Positions 1 through 9,128 of a stretch of 64,000 nucleotides of DNA are shown here, piece after piece (the stretch's first letter is position 1; each line of letters begins with the position of its first letter). The position numbers were made by a program, and so were the translations under genes. This DNA is from Pseudidiomarina terrestris (lineage in GTDB: Bacteria; Pseudomonadota; Gammaproteobacteria; Enterobacterales; Alteromonadaceae): contig NZ_JAGGJF010000001.1 of NCBI RefSeq assembly GCF_030466405.1, forward strand, positions 836,435-900,434, read 5' to 3'. The notes under the pieces are model-generated. The model was not told the origin of the DNA and did not search any database. It saw only the letters and a program-made list of their open reading frames with translations.

Positions 1-1163
1 TAAATTTTGTAGAACAGGCAGAGCAGCTTGGTACCGGACATGCGGTTCAGCAAATCGTGCCACACATAAACGACGACGAGCACGTACTCATTTTATACGG
101 CGATGTGCCTTTGACCCGCGTTGAAACCCTGCAGGATCTGGTGAGAGCCGGCAGTGGAACCGACCTTGCACTACTGACGGTTACCCTTCCCGATCCGACC
201 GGCTACGGCCGTATTATGCGTGACACTAACGGGCATGTGACGGGCATTGTCGAGCAAAAAGATGCTACTCCGGAGCAGCTGGCTGTCACTGAAGCTAACA
301 CCGGAATGATGCTGGTTCACGGCAAAGCCCTGAAGCGCTGGCTCGGACAGCTTTCCAATGACAACGCCCAGGGTGAATACTATCTGACGGACATCGTCGC
401 CATGGCCGCCCAGGAAGGCGTTGCTATCGCATCGACCCAGCCGCGGGACATTCACGAAGTTGAAGGTGCCAATAACCGCGTCCAACTCGCAGCACTTGAA
501 CGGGCCTATCAACAACGTCAGGCGGAGCAGCTGATGCTCGACGGCGCCACCCTGCTCGATCCGGCACGGGTGGATGTGCGTGGTACGGTGCGTATTGCCA
601 ACGATGTGGTGGTGGACGTGAATGTCATTTTCGAGGGCCAGGTTGAGCTTGGCGAAGGTGTCGTGATTGAAAGCAACTGCATTTTACGCAACTGTAGCAT
701 TGCGGCAGGTGCTCGCATAAAGTCGCACAGTATCGTCGAAGACGCTCAGGTAGGCGAAGATTGTGAGGTAGGACCTTACGCTCGATTGCGGCCCGGCTCA
801 GTGCTTGAGCAAGGTGCAAAAGTCGGCAACTTCGTCGAGATGAAAAAGACCCGCTTAGGCAAAGGCTCGAAAGCCAACCACCTGACCTACTTAGGCGATG
901 CAGTGATCGGTGACGGCGTGAATATTGGCGCGGGAACCATCACCTGCAACTACGACGGCGTCAACAAATTTACCACAGAGATCGATGACGGTGCCTTTAT
1001 TGGCTCCAACAGTTCGTTGGTGGCACCGGTGCGCATTGGTAAACAGGCAACTGTCGGTGCCGGCTCAACCGTCACCAAAACCATTGAAGACGGCGAGCTT
1101 GGGATAGCTCGCGGTAAACAACGCAACATTACGGGCTGGCAACGGCCCCAGAAAAAGGGATAA
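1..1163 (+). CDS. glmU: GlmU, bifunctional UDP-GlcNAc pyrophosphorylase / GlcN-1-P acetyltransferase (5' partial)
   Basis: Makes UDP-N-acetylglucosamine, the precursor of peptidoglycan and lipid A, in the cytoplasm. The frame is open from base 3 at the window edge, so the true start lies outside; 386 residues are visible and roughly the first 70 are missing. The visible N-terminal part has the uridyltransferase signature [10 protein letters not shown] followed by LYGDVPL. From about residue 250 onward the left-handed beta-helix hexapeptide repeats of the acetyltransferase domain are clear, including [19 protein letters not shown] and [11 protein letters not shown]. Only 5 bases separate it from glmS, which makes the next enzyme-precursor step, so the two are probably co-transcribed. 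Identity is firm from motifs and order. Confidence 0.97.
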   Translation, partial: NFVEQAEQLGTGHAVQQIVPHINDDEHVLILYGDVPLTRVETLQDLVRAGSGTDLALLTVTLPDPTGYGRIMRDTNGHVTGIVEQKDATPEQLAVTEANTGMMLVHGKALKRWLGQLSNDNAQGEYYLTDIVAMAAQEGVAIASTQPRDIHEVEGANNRVQLAALERAYQQRQAEQLMLDGATLLDPARVDVRGTVRIANDVVVDVNVIFEGQVELGEGVVIESNCILRNCSIAAGARIKSHSIVEDAQVGEDCEVGPYARLRPGSVLEQGAKVGNFVEMKKTRLGKGSKANHLTYLGDAVIGDGVNIGAGTITCNYDGVNKFTTEIDDGAFIGSNSSLVAPVRIGKQATVGAGSTVTKTIEDGELGIARGKQRNITGWQRPQKKG

Positions 1164-1168
1164 GCAGT

Positions 1169-3001
1169 ATGTGCGGTATTGTTGGCGCGACTTCAGAGCG
1201 CCGTATTAGCGAAATTTTGCTCGAGGGTTTAAAGCGCCTTGAGTACCGTGGTTATGATTCAGCGGGTTTGGCCGTGCTGTCCGAGAATGGCCAGATTGAA
1301 AGCCTACGGCGCACCGGCAAGGTGCAGGAACTGAAAGATGCGGTCGGCGAGCATCCGCTTGGCGGCACCACTGGTATTGCGCATACCCGCTGGGCAACGC
1401 ATGGCGGCGTCACGGAAGCCAATGCGCACCCCCATATTTCTAACGACTGCATCGCAGTTGTGCATAACGGCATTATCGAAAATCATTCGAAACTGCGGGA
1501 AAAGCTGCGTGAACTCGGCTATGAGTTTCGTTCAGACACCGATACCGAAGTGATTTGTCACCTGGTGCATCATGAGAAGCAGCAGCACGCTGACCTTTTC
1601 GATGCGGTACAGGCTGCAGTAAAGCAGCTTGATGGCGCTTATGGCACTGTGGTCATGGATTGTCAGGATCCCGGCCGCTTGGTGGTGGCTCGCTCCGGCA
1701 GTCCGCTGGTGATTGGACTGGGCATCGGCGAAAATTTCGTTGCTTCGGATCAGCTGGCGTTGTTGCCGGTGACCCGCAAGTTCATGTACCTCGAAGAAGG
1801 CGACATGGCTGATATCACCCGCACCGGGGTGAAGGTGTACGACAAATCGGGAAGCCGCATTGAGCGCGCTATCCACGAATCAGACGGTCAGTACGACGCG
1901 GGCGGGAAAGGTAACTACCGTCACTTTATGTTGAAAGAAATTCATGAACAGCCAAGTGCAGTGCGTAATGCGCTGGAAGGACGTCTGGTCGACGGCAAAG
2001 TCTCCGGTAACGCCTTTGGAGAAGGCTCAATGGACGTACTGAAAGACATAGAGCACGTACAGATTGTGGCCTGTGGTACCTCTTACCACGCCGGTATGGT
2101 CGCGCGTTACTGGCTCGAAGCCCTCGCCGGCGTGTCTTGCAATGTCGAGATTGCCTCAGAGTTCCGCTATCGGCAGTCGCATGTGCATCCGAACAGCTTG
2201 CTGGTGACTATTTCACAGTCCGGTGAAACTGCGGATACCCTTGCTGCATTGCGTCTGTCTAAAGAGCTTGGTTATAAAGGCTCGCTGACCATCTGTAACG
2301 TTTCGACCTCTTCGATGGTGCGTGAGTCGGATCTGGCTTATATGACCCGTGCGGGGACAGAAATAGGTGTGGCGTCAACCAAAGCGTTCACCACGCAGCT
2401 CGTTGGCCTGATGATGCTGGTGCTGGCCTTAGGTCAGTCACGCGGCCTGTCGGGTGACAAGCAGCAGCACATTGTCGGTGCCCTGAAAGCGTTACCGGCG
2501 AAACTGGAAGAAGCGCTGTTATTAAGTGATGAAATTGAAGCCCTGGCCCCGGAGTTTGCCGACAAGTTTCACAGTCTGTTCTTAGGCCGCGGTTCGCAAT
2601 ATCCGATTGCGATGGAAGGCGCGCTGAAGCTGAAAGAAATCTCGTACATTCACGCGGAAGCCTACGCCGCTGGCGAGCTTAAACATGGCCCGCTAGCGCT
2701 GATTGACGCGGAAATGCCCGTGATCGTGGTCGCGCCGAATGACGAGTTGCTCGAGAAGCTGAAGTCGAATGTTGAAGAAGTTCGTGCCCGTGGCGGCATC
2801 ATGTACGTGTTCGCTGACAAAGACGCCCACTTCCAGGGCGACGCCAGCATGCGTGTGATCAACGTCAGCCACTGCGACGAACTCATCGCGCCTATCGTCT
2901 ACACCATCCCGCTTCAACTGTTGTCGTACTTCGTTGCCATCATCAAAGGCACCGACGTTGACCAGCCACGGAACCTGGCGAAATCGGTGACCGTCGAGTA
3001 A
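1169..3001 (+). CDS. glmS: GlmS, glutamine-fructose-6-phosphate aminotransferase (isomerizing)
   Basis: Forms glucosamine-6-phosphate from fructose-6-phosphate and glutamine, the first step toward UDP-GlcNAc. The 610-residue length is normal. Cys2 (MCGIVGA) is the N-terminal nucleophile of the glutaminase domain. Two SIS sugar-isomerase domains follow, with SQSGETADT near residue 350 and [18 protein letters not shown] near residue 480. The C-terminus ends in the conserved LAKSVTVE. It follows glmU directly and is closed by a strong terminator. The 3' end of this gene is the classical recognition site for Tn7-like elements (TnsD), but no such element is inserted here. Confidence 0.98.
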   Translation: MCGIVGATSERRISEILLEGLKRLEYRGYDSAGLAVLSENGQIESLRRTGKVQELKDAVGEHPLGGTTGIAHTRWATHGGVTEANAHPHISNDCIAVVHNGIIENHSKLREKLRELGYEFRSDTDTEVICHLVHHEKQQHADLFDAVQAAVKQLDGAYGTVVMDCQDPGRLVVARSGSPLVIGLGIGENFVASDQLALLPVTRKFMYLEEGDMADITRTGVKVYDKSGSRIERAIHESDGQYDAGGKGNYRHFMLKEIHEQPSAVRNALEGRLVDGKVSGNAFGEGSMDVLKDIEHVQIVACGTSYHAGMVARYWLEALAGVSCNVEIASEFRYRQSHVHPNSLLVTISQSGETADTLAALRLSKELGYKGSLTICNVSTSSMVRESDLAYMTRAGTEIGVASTKAFTTQLVGLMMLVLALGQSRGLSGDKQQHIVGALKALPAKLEEALLLSDEIEALAPEFADKFHSLFLGRGSQYPIAMEGALKLKEISYIHAEAYAAGELKHGPLALIDAEMPVIVVAPNDELLEKLKSNVEEVRARGGIMYVFADKDAHFQGDASMRVINVSHCDELIAPIVYTIPLQLLSYFVAIIKGTDVDQPRNLAKSVTVE

Positions 3002-3020
3002 GGGTTAGCTGATTTTAGAA

Positions 3021-3046
3021 AAAGGGCTCTTCGGAGCCCTTTTTTG
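3021..3046 (+). terminator. Rho-independent terminator of glmU-glmS
   Basis: An 8-bp GC-rich stem, AAGGGCTC pairing with GAGCCCTT, closes a TTCG tetraloop and is followed by a run of T. It lies 20 bases past the glmS stop codon. Confidence 0.92.
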
Positions 3047-3047
3047 T

Positions 3048-3326
3048 GGCTGTCTCTTAAAATGAACCTCGCGAAACGGGCAGCTAGCAATTTGTTTACT
3101 CCTCGCAATAGCATCTAAGCTGCTCTTGCCCTGCCAATAATATTAACTTATCTTGTATTACATAAATCAAACATCGCAGGCGCTGTTGTCGATTATCTCC
3201 GTAGTCTGTCACAGCGCTTAAACGTTCAATTATTGATTGGTGCGGTAATCAAGTATTGCTGCAGTACCAAGGATCATCAGATAGTTATGGTCTGATAGGT
3301 TGAGTACTCTTATCAAGGAGAATTAA
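3048..3326. other. Intergenic region downstream of glmS
   Basis: About 280 bases without a convincing gene. It holds a small dyad (TTGATT at 3233-3238 and AATCAA at 3247-3252) and presumably the promoter of the following lipoprotein gene. No Tn7-type ends, tRNA or other recognised element is visible. Confidence 0.5.
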
Positions 3327-3632
3327 GTGAAACGTCTAGTGCTAGCTTTTGCGATTGTTGTGATCAGTACCCTCTTGAACGCATGCAGTAAAGGTCCCGG
3401 TGATCTTGAGGGAACCTGGCGTTTGCACGGTTTCGTTCCAATGACAGTCACGTACCGTAGTAATGAGGAAGAAGCTATGGGTATTATTAGCGAAGTCTCA
3501 TACGAATTCGAGGGGAATGATGTGCTTGTCACCTACACCAGCGGAATTGCGGAAGGTCACACGGTAAGGTTTACCAGAGTAGATAAGAATACTTATCGCT
3601 CAGAGCTTGGTACTTTGAAAAGAGTACGCTAA
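3327..3632 (+). CDS. Small predicted lipoprotein, unknown function
   Basis: Predicted 101-residue exported protein. The N-terminus is a typical lipoprotein signal: MKR, a hydrophobic stretch, then the lipobox LLNAC with the lipidated Cys near residue 20. The mature part begins GPGDLEGTWRLHGF, like small lipocalin- or DUF-type proteins in which a GTW motif opens a beta-sheet domain, but no family is recognised. The GTG start at 3327 is chosen because AAGGAG sits 6 bases upstream and because the lipobox is then correctly placed. It stands alone on the plus strand between glmS and a hydrolase gene. Confidence 0.75.
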   Translation: MKRLVLAFAIVVISTLLNACSKGPGDLEGTWRLHGFVPMTVTYRSNEEEAMGIISEVSYEFEGNDVLVTYTSGIAEGHTVRFTRVDKNTYRSELGTLKRVR

Positions 3633-3677
3633 CACAGCCTACCGAGTTAATTCATATCGGACGCGCAGGAATCATCA

Positions 3678-4454
3678 TTGGGAATCCGCAACTATTGGCC
3701 GCGAATTCGACGTATTTGGATAACAGTCGGCATCATCGTGACGGTGGTCTTCGTGGGCTGGTCGCTTATCGCGTACCGAGCAGACGCCGAGGCTGAAGCG
3801 GCAACGATTTCCGATGACGTCGTCGCCGTCAGCGCTACCCAGGGTATCTGGCAGTTTAGTCCTACCAGACCTTCGAAATCGGCAACCTTGATATTCTTTC
3901 CCGGCGCGCTAGTAGATCCCATTGCCTACGCACCCCTCGCACGTTCCGTAGCAGCGGCAGGCTATCCTGTGCTGTTGGTCGAACTCCCTTATCGCGGTGC
4001 GTTCGGTGGTGCAGAGTCAGCTGAGCTTTGGGCTCGGATTTCGTCCGCGCTTGCGTTAATACCCAGTGACCATGCAGTGGTCGTTGGCGGTCACTCACGG
4101 GGTGGCGTGGTGGCTTCGACGTTAGCAGCGCAGGCTCCGGAACCGGACGGGCTGATTCTTATCGGCACCTCTCACCCTCGCGATGTAGACCTCAGTAAGC
4201 TTGAGGTACCCGTGACAAAGATCGTGGGTACGCGCGATGGACTCGCTTCGCCGGAAGAAGTGGAACAAAACGCTTTTCTCCTGCCCGACAGAACGCGCTG
4301 GGTTTGGGTGGAAGGCGGAAATCATTCGCAGTTTGGCTGGTATGGCTTTCAGCCGCTGGATCTATGGGCCAAAGTGTCAGCTGCTGAGCAGCGAAGAATC
4401 ATGACGGAAGCGGTTCTTGAGCTGCTCAGCTCATACTCACTGTCCGAACGCTAA
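3678..4454 (+). CDS. Membrane-anchored alpha/beta hydrolase
   Basis: Predicted serine hydrolase of the alpha/beta fold, 258 residues. An N-terminal membrane segment at about residues 12-32 suggests anchoring with the catalytic domain on the periplasmic face. The nucleophile elbow GGHSRGGVVAS lies near residue 140, an oxyanion-type FFPGALVDP near residue 75, an acidic candidate in VGTRDGLAS near residue 190, and the catalytic His candidate in EGGNHSQFGWYG near residue 215. The architecture fits the Abhydrolase_5 type. A TTG start is favoured because AGGA precedes it by 7 bases. The substrate cannot be told from sequence. Confidence 0.85.
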   Translation: MGIRNYWPRIRRIWITVGIIVTVVFVGWSLIAYRADAEAEAATISDDVVAVSATQGIWQFSPTRPSKSATLIFFPGALVDPIAYAPLARSVAAAGYPVLLVELPYRGAFGGAESAELWARISSALALIPSDHAVVVGGHSRGGVVASTLAAQAPEPDGLILIGTSHPRDVDLSKLEVPVTKIVGTRDGLASPEEVEQNAFLLPDRTRWVWVEGGNHSQFGWYGFQPLDLWAKVSAAEQRRIMTEAVLELLSSYSLSER

Positions 4455-4503
4455 TGTATTGGGCATTCTGTGACAGCAGGTTAACCAAATACAGAGAACC
4501 ACC

Positions 4504-5532
4504 ATGGATGTGACAAAGAAGAAATTAGCCGAAGCAGCGGATAAGAATATTATTTCTAATCAGCAAGCGGAAAGGCTTTACGAGTTTTTAGCTGCTCAGT
4601 CGCAAGACGTACCGAGATTTACTTTCACGCATGTTCTTTATTACCTGGGTGGCCTTATCGCTATTGGTGCGATGACCGTATTTATGAATTTAGGCTGGGA
4701 GTCATTCGGCGGTCCCGGAATCGTAGCAATCTCTATTGTTTATGCGGTTATTGGCTTAAAAGTAACGAATTCTTTCGCGGCAAAAAATCTGGTTATTCCA
4801 GCAGGCATTTGCGCAGCGTTTGTCGTTTGCTTAACGCCATTGGCGATTTATGGTTTCCAGCAGTGGCTCGGCGTCTGGCCGGATGAAAGTGTTTATAGGG
4901 ATTACCACAGATATATAAAGTGGCATTGGCTCTATATGGAGTTGGGCACCTTAGCAGTGGGAATCATTATTGCCTGGAAGTACAAATATCCGTTTTTGAT
5001 CATGCCTATCGCGGTGACGCTTTGGTATATGACAATGGATATTACAGCTATGATTTCAGGAGGAGACGTCTCCTGGGAGCTGAGAAAGCTTGTGTCCTTG
5101 TTCTCCGGACTGTTAATGATCGGATTAGCCTTTTGGGTTGATATCCGATCACATAAAAAAGCCGATTATGCCTTCTGGATTTATATTTTTGGGGTACTCG
5201 CGTTCTGGGGCGGTCTATCATTGCAGAGTTCTGACAGTGAGCTATCAAAGTTTATTTATTTCTGCATTAATCTATTAATGATAGGTGTTGGCGTGTTATT
5301 GGTTCGCCGGGTTTTTGTGGTGTTCGGCGCTATTGGTAGCGCTTGTTATCTTGGTTATTTAGCCTTTGATGTGTTTGAAGATAGCTGGCTGTTCCCCATT
5401 GCATTAACTGTCGTTGGACTCGGGATTATTTATCTTGGTATTCTTTGGCAAAAGCACGAAAAAACGATTACTCAGAAATCACGGTCATTACTTCCTGCCC
5501 CACTACGCGAAATGTTGGAAGCGAAATCGTGA
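4504..5532 (+). CDS. DUF2157-like polytopic membrane protein
   Basis: A 342-residue inner-membrane protein of unknown function. A soluble N-terminal helical segment of about 40 residues (KKLAEAADKNIISNQQAERLYEFL) is followed by about eight hydrophobic spans. This is the layout of DUF2157 proteins. The C-terminal tail (SLLPAPLREML) is again cytoplasmic-type. A protein with the same architecture lies at 27309-28307 on the other strand. The coding sequence is visibly AT-richer than the flanking glmS and PH-domain genes. The ATG follows an AGAGAACC purine-rich stretch. Confidence 0.7.
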   Translation: MDVTKKKLAEAADKNIISNQQAERLYEFLAAQSQDVPRFTFTHVLYYLGGLIAIGAMTVFMNLGWESFGGPGIVAISIVYAVIGLKVTNSFAAKNLVIPAGICAAFVVCLTPLAIYGFQQWLGVWPDESVYRDYHRYIKWHWLYMELGTLAVGIIIAWKYKYPFLIMPIAVTLWYMTMDITAMISGGDVSWELRKLVSLFSGLLMIGLAFWVDIRSHKKADYAFWIYIFGVLAFWGGLSLQSSDSELSKFIYFCINLLMIGVGVLLVRRVFVVFGAIGSACYLGYLAFDVFEDSWLFPIALTVVGLGIIYLGILWQKHEKTITQKSRSLLPAPLREMLEAKS

Positions 5533-5592
5533 AGTTGGAACAAAACCGAAAGGCATCACTTAAAGCGCATGTAATGAAAAAAGTGAGCTTCC

Positions 5593-5958
5593 ATGACCTA
5601 TAAGGCAATAAACTTTAACGACAAGCTTGGCCTCTTTGACGAGCAGTGGTCGCCAAAAGTCATCGCTGAGATGAACGACTACCAGTTTAAGGTGGTTAAG
5701 CTGGAGGGCGAGTTTGTCTGGCATGAGCACAAAGACACCGACGAAACCTTTATTGTTCTCGAGGGGCATCTCAGAATTGACTTCCGCGATGGGCATGTGG
5801 ATTTGGCGGCAGGCGAAATGTACGTGGTCCCCAAAGGCGTGGAGCACAAGCCCTATGCGGAATCTGAAGTAAAGGTTTTGCTGATAGAACCGCGTGGTGT
5901 GGTAAATACCGGTGAGGCAGGAAGCAGCCAAACCGCTCCAAACGATGTTTGGATCTGA
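5593..5958 (+). CDS. Small cupin-domain protein
   Basis: A 121-residue single-domain cupin. Motif 1 is visible as WHEHKDTDETFIVLEGHLRI (about residues 41-60), with the two His, one Glu and distal residues typical of a metal site. Motif 2 is MYVVPKGVEHKPYA (about residues 78-91). Such proteins bind a divalent metal and are mostly uncharacterised sugar or small-molecule binding enzymes; the substrate here is unknown. The gene is monocistronic in appearance, 60 bases after the DUF2157-like gene. Confidence 0.85.
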   Translation: MTYKAINFNDKLGLFDEQWSPKVIAEMNDYQFKVVKLEGEFVWHEHKDTDETFIVLEGHLRIDFRDGHVDLAAGEMYVVPKGVEHKPYAESEVKVLLIEPRGVVNTGEAGSSQTAPNDVWI

Positions 5959-6069
5959 TCGCCCGGTTGATCTTAAGCTGGAACCCCCTGAGAGACTCCA
6001 GGACAGGTGAGAATTCCCCCATAATTTGTTAGTATGCCGCTCTTAGTTTACCTACCTGAAGGAAGTAGA

Positions 6070-6714
6070 ATGTCCTCCTGCTGTGGCAGCTCATGCAGCA
6101 CCGACCAAGACGACATCGATAAGGCACAACGACGACTCCTGTGGACTGTGCTGGTGCTTAACGGAATCATGTTTTTCGTGGAGTTTATCGCTGGCTGGCT
6201 GGCGGAATCCAGCGGTCTTATTGCCGATTCACTCGACATGCTGGCCGATACTTTGGTTTATGGTGTAAGCCTTTACGCGGTGGGTAAAGCCATCAAATAC
6301 AAGGCAAATGCCGCAATCTTCAACGGCACATTACAAACACTGTTAGCGTTATTGGTATTGGCAGACGTAGCGCAACGCTTGGTCTTTGGCAGTCAGCCTG
6401 ATGCGGGCATGATGTTGTGGATCGCCGGTTTAGCGCTTGTGGTAAATATCGCGTGTTTTGCACTTCTCTACAGTTCTCGAAATGGCGATATTAATATCCG
6501 CGCCAGTTGGATCTGTTCCCGTAATGACATGCTGATGAATATCGGTGTCATTGGCTCTGCGTTGTTGGTCGCGCAACTGGGTATGGCATGGCCAGACTTA
6601 GTGATAGCGACGGTAATTGCATTAGTTGTTCTGCGCTCAGCAATGCGCATCATCCGTGATGCTCGCGCGGTAAAAGCCGGTGAGAAAACCGATATCTCTG
6701 GGTGCTGTGGATAA
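6070..6714 (+). CDS. CDF-like cation transporter, transmembrane domain only, Cys-rich ends
   Basis: A 214-residue membrane protein resembling the transmembrane half of cation diffusion facilitators (CzcD/ZitB type), which export divalent metals from the cytoplasm using the proton gradient. The signature ADSLDMLADTLVYGVSLYAV (about residues 52-71) supplies the first Asp pair. The second metal motif is altered to SRNDMLMN (about residues 157-164), with Asn where a His is usual. The regulatory C-terminal cytoplasmic domain is absent. Both ends carry cysteines: MSSCCGSSC at the start and SGCCG at the end. The start is set at 6070 because AAGGAAGTAG precedes it; an in-frame upstream ATG at 6034 lacks a ribosome site. 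Confidence 0.82.
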   Translation: MSSCCGSSCSTDQDDIDKAQRRLLWTVLVLNGIMFFVEFIAGWLAESSGLIADSLDMLADTLVYGVSLYAVGKAIKYKANAAIFNGTLQTLLALLVLADVAQRLVFGSQPDAGMMLWIAGLALVVNIACFALLYSSRNGDINIRASWICSRNDMLMNIGVIGSALLVAQLGMAWPDLVIATVIALVVLRSAMRIIRDARAVKAGEKTDISGCCG

Positions 6715-6841
6715 AGTTTTCAACACCTGCGGTTTTTAACCCGATGTCCGGCTGCAGCGTAACGTGTCGGGGTTTGACAGGCGCTGTTTAAATCAGTAAA
6801 AAGGTTGATTATTACATAAAAGTAACAGCAAGGAGTCCCAG

Positions 6842-7825
6842 ATGAAATCTCTCTACCTCGGCATTTCGCTGCTGGGGTTAGCAGTCCTATTTTTCGTTTT
6901 TCTGGGGTATCAGTACACGCAGGCAGACTCTCCGGCACCTGAATTTCGCGCGCTGGAAAGCGATAGCTTAGCAGATCACGCATCCCCCCTAACGGCTGTC
7001 ACAGCCGCTGCCAAGCCTTCCCACACTGAGATATCATCAGCTGAGAGTTCCGAGGGTGGCTCACATGCGCTATCAGCAGACCAGCAACGTATCGCGGTGG
7101 CGATGGAAAAGTTTAAAGAGTTACGTGGTCGAGCGCTGATCAATGCCTTATCCCAAGATCCGCTGGCGGAAGGGATTCAGTCCAGGATTCTGCTGGCAAT
7201 GGTGGAGGCTGGTTATCTGGATATCAACGGCTCGATTGCGAACCGTGCAGGTCTTGAGTTTTTCTCGCCATTATTTTTGGCTGTTGCCGCAGAATGGGAC
7301 GTCACCGCTGAGGTATTCTCTCGTTTTCTGGCATTAGGCGCGCGGGTTGATAGCAGCGATAACTGGCAGCGAATGATGTCGAATGTAACCGACGCAGAGG
7401 TGTTGGACCTCTGGTATGATGCGGCTGGCCTTGGCCCGGAACGGCACCAGGAGTTATTCAACGAAGGCCTGCGTACAGGTAATATGGCGTTTGTTGATTT
7501 TATCCTTGAAAATAAGAACGGTAAGTTCGATCAACTCACCTTTACCGGCGCTATGACAACGAATATCCAGCGCCAGATCTTGACCCAGCAAAGCATCAGC
7601 GATGAGCGCATGAGTGAGCTTTACGAGCAAACGCAACCAGAAGAACGTGCCCGCGTGCAACATATGCTCACTCTCATGCATGAGCGCCGCGCACGTCAAA
7701 TTGAGCTATTACTCACCTATGCGGACCTCAGTGAAGAGGATCGGGAAAAAATGACCGAGCTGCGTGCTACCCTTGAAGAAGATATCCAACGTGTCGCTGA
7801 TTATTTTGCGCAACAACCCGACTAA
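6842..7825 (+). CDS. Membrane-anchored protein of unknown function
   Basis: A 327-residue protein not recognised as a named family. A single N-terminal membrane span (about residues 5-24) is followed by a low-complexity Ser/Ala-rich linker to about residue 75 and then a mostly helical region with many acidic and Leu residues. The segment around residues 115-190 (AMVEAGYLDINGS...LFLAVAAEWDVTAEVFSRFLALGARVDSS) hints at ankyrin-like helix pairs. The C-terminus is strongly charged and likely coiled coil. AAGGAG precedes the ATG by 8 bases. No operon partner is obvious. Confidence 0.6.
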   Translation: MKSLYLGISLLGLAVLFFVFLGYQYTQADSPAPEFRALESDSLADHASPLTAVTAAAKPSHTEISSAESSEGGSHALSADQQRIAVAMEKFKELRGRALINALSQDPLAEGIQSRILLAMVEAGYLDINGSIANRAGLEFFSPLFLAVAAEWDVTAEVFSRFLALGARVDSSDNWQRMMSNVTDAEVLDLWYDAAGLGPERHQELFNEGLRTGNMAFVDFILENKNGKFDQLTFTGAMTTNIQRQILTQQSISDERMSELYEQTQPEERARVQHMLTLMHERRARQIELLLTYADLSEEDREKMTELRATLEEDIQRVADYFAQQPD

Positions 7826-7949
7826 CCCTTAGCTGATGCAACTCCAGATGGTAGTAACTCCTACCAAAATTTCACTTCTTTGCTATGGTTAAGAGTGGTT
7901 TATCACACTTTTTACTTCACTAATGCAAAATGAAAAGAAGGAGTTTTCA

Positions 7950-8195
7950 ATGAGCTTTCTATGGTTTTTATTGGTAGGTTTGATTGCCGGCTGGTTAGCC
8001 GGAACCTTGGTGAAAGGTGGTGGTTTTGGCCTGTTAGGCAACATTGTTATCGGTATCATTGGCGCAATGCTGGGTGGTTTTTTATTTGGTTTGCTCGGCT
8101 TATCAAGTGACGGCGGCCTGATTGGCAGTATTATCGTCGCTACCATAGGTGCCATTGTTCTGTTAATCATTGTCAGAGCATTGAAGCGCGCCTGA
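7950..8195 (+). CDS. GlsB/YeaQ/YmgE-family stress membrane protein
   Basis: An 81-residue, very hydrophobic, glycine-rich protein with three predicted membrane spans. WFLLVGLIAGWLAGTL and NIVIGIIGAMLGGFLFGLLG are characteristic of the transglycosylase-associated family. Homologues are induced in stationary phase, osmotic or envelope stress, but their biochemical role is unknown. The start at 7950 is chosen over an in-frame ATG at 7923 because AAGGAG lies 7 bases before it and the hydrophobic domain begins at once. Confidence 0.9.
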   Translation: MSFLWFLLVGLIAGWLAGTLVKGGGFGLLGNIVIGIIGAMLGGFLFGLLGLSSDGGLIGSIIVATIGAIVLLIIVRALKRA

Positions 8196-8237
8196 CGCGA
8201 AGGTTTACATTTAAATTTTAATAGGATCATTGCATTC

Positions 8238-8270
8238 GCCATGCCACTCAGTAACATGATGTGGCATGGC
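8238..8270 (+). promoter_or_regulatory. Hairpin that sequesters the start codon of the zinc-ribbon gene
   Basis: Perfect 10-bp inverted repeat, GCCATGCCAC at 8238-8247 and GTGGCATGGC at 8261-8270, with a 13-base loop. The ATG of the next gene (8266-8268) lies inside the distal arm. There is no T-run, so it is not a standard terminator. A role in translation control is an inference. Confidence 0.55.
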
Positions 8271-8517
8271 TAAACCTCGAAAAAAACAGCCGCTCCGAAC
8301 GGTCCAGATCAGTTGCAGCAAATGTCGCACTCCACTTTACAAGTATCGTAAAGGCGGCAAGGGCGCGCTGGTAAAATGTTTCGTCGAGCGAATTGTGGAA
8401 GATCACACCGAAGCTGTTGGTATTTGCCCGAATTGTGGGCAGGAGTTTGCGCGGGAAACCATGATGCGCGGTACTCCAGCTTACAAAATGGTCGGTGGTA
8501 AGGTCATGGTTAAATAA
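8266..8517 (+). CDS. Small zinc-ribbon protein, unknown function
   Basis: An 83-residue basic protein with two CxxC knuckles, SCSKCRTPLYKY (about residues 17-28) and GICPNCGQEF (about residues 54-63), which should bind one zinc ion in a ribbon fold. The lysine-rich N-terminus (AKPRKKQPLR) suggests nucleic-acid contact, but this is inference. The start is fixed by an upstream in-frame stop at 8257. No Shine-Dalgarno sequence is seen, and the start codon sits in a 10-bp hairpin arm. It is followed 35 bases later by the DUF3015 gene. Confidence 0.75.
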   Translation: MAKPRKKQPLRTVQISCSKCRTPLYKYRKGGKGALVKCFVERIVEDHTEAVGICPNCGQEFARETMMRGTPAYKMVGGKVMVK

Positions 8518-8552
8518 CAAAGATGTTAAAAACAAAAAAAAGGAACAACGCG

Positions 8553-9053
8553 ATGGCACGTAAATTTGTTTTAGCAGCGGCAGGAACTCTGCTGGCTGCA
8601 AATATGGTGGCTGCTCCTGCAGCAAAAGCAGAAGCGTTCAATGGTTTGAACCCATGGCAGCAGTGCGGTATCGGCGCCATGATCTTCCCTAATCACGGTT
8701 TAGCAGCGGCAATTTCTAACATTATCTGGGACTTAGGTACCACAGCGGTAACCTCTGCGACAGTATCGGCCGAAGCTTGTGAAGGCTCAGGCACGTTTAC
8801 TGCGATTTTCGTCACTGAATCTTATGCGCAGATCGAAGAGCAACTGGCCTATGGTGAAGGTGAGCATCTGAATGCCATGCTGCATCTGATGGGTTGTGCT
8901 GCGGAACAGCGTCCGGCGGTTATTGCAAAACTGCGCGCAGATTATGCCGAAAATATGGCTGCGGTAGATTTCAATGACAAGGATCAGGCGCAAAAAGCAG
9001 AAGCTCTGTACTACACAGCAGCTGACGCTGTAGCGAACTGCTCAGCGAGCTAA
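8553..9053 (+). CDS. DUF3015-family secreted protein
   Basis: A 166-residue exported protein. A Sec signal peptide covers about residues 1-26 (FVLAAAGTLLAANMVAAPAAKAEA). The mature domain opens NPWQQCGIGAMIF and continues with NIIWDLGTTAVTSATVS and FVTESYAQIEEQLAYGEGEHLNAML, the conserved pattern of DUF3015, whose function is unknown. Cysteines near residues 38, 78, 115 and 163 could form disulfides. The start at 8553 is preferred over an upstream in-frame ATG because AGGAAC precedes it and the signal peptide then begins MARKF. A strong terminator follows. Confidence 0.88.
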   Translation: MARKFVLAAAGTLLAANMVAAPAAKAEAFNGLNPWQQCGIGAMIFPNHGLAAAISNIIWDLGTTAVTSATVSAEACEGSGTFTAIFVTESYAQIEEQLAYGEGEHLNAMLHLMGCAAEQRPAVIAKLRADYAENMAAVDFNDKDQAQKAEALYYTAADAVANCSAS

Positions 9054-9073
9054 GTAACGAAGTAGAACGTGAG

Positions 9074-9100
9074 CCCCGCTTTCCATAGCGGGGTTTTTTT
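9074..9100 (+). terminator. Rho-independent terminator after the DUF3015 gene
   Basis: A 7-bp stem, CCCCGCT pairing with AGCGGGG, has a 6-base loop and is followed by seven T residues. Confidence 0.93.
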
Positions 9101-9128
9101 ATGGCATTTTTAATGAGTTAAAAATTCG

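Noticed and set aside
171..515. Antisense open frames inside glmU, glmS and other genes
   Set aside because: They lie in other frames of strong genes, lack ribosome sites and have no recognisable domains.
2950..3050. Tn7-type insertion at the glmS 3' end
   Set aside because: The glmS end is a standard attTn7 target, but no Tn7 inverted ends or tns genes follow; the terminator is intact.
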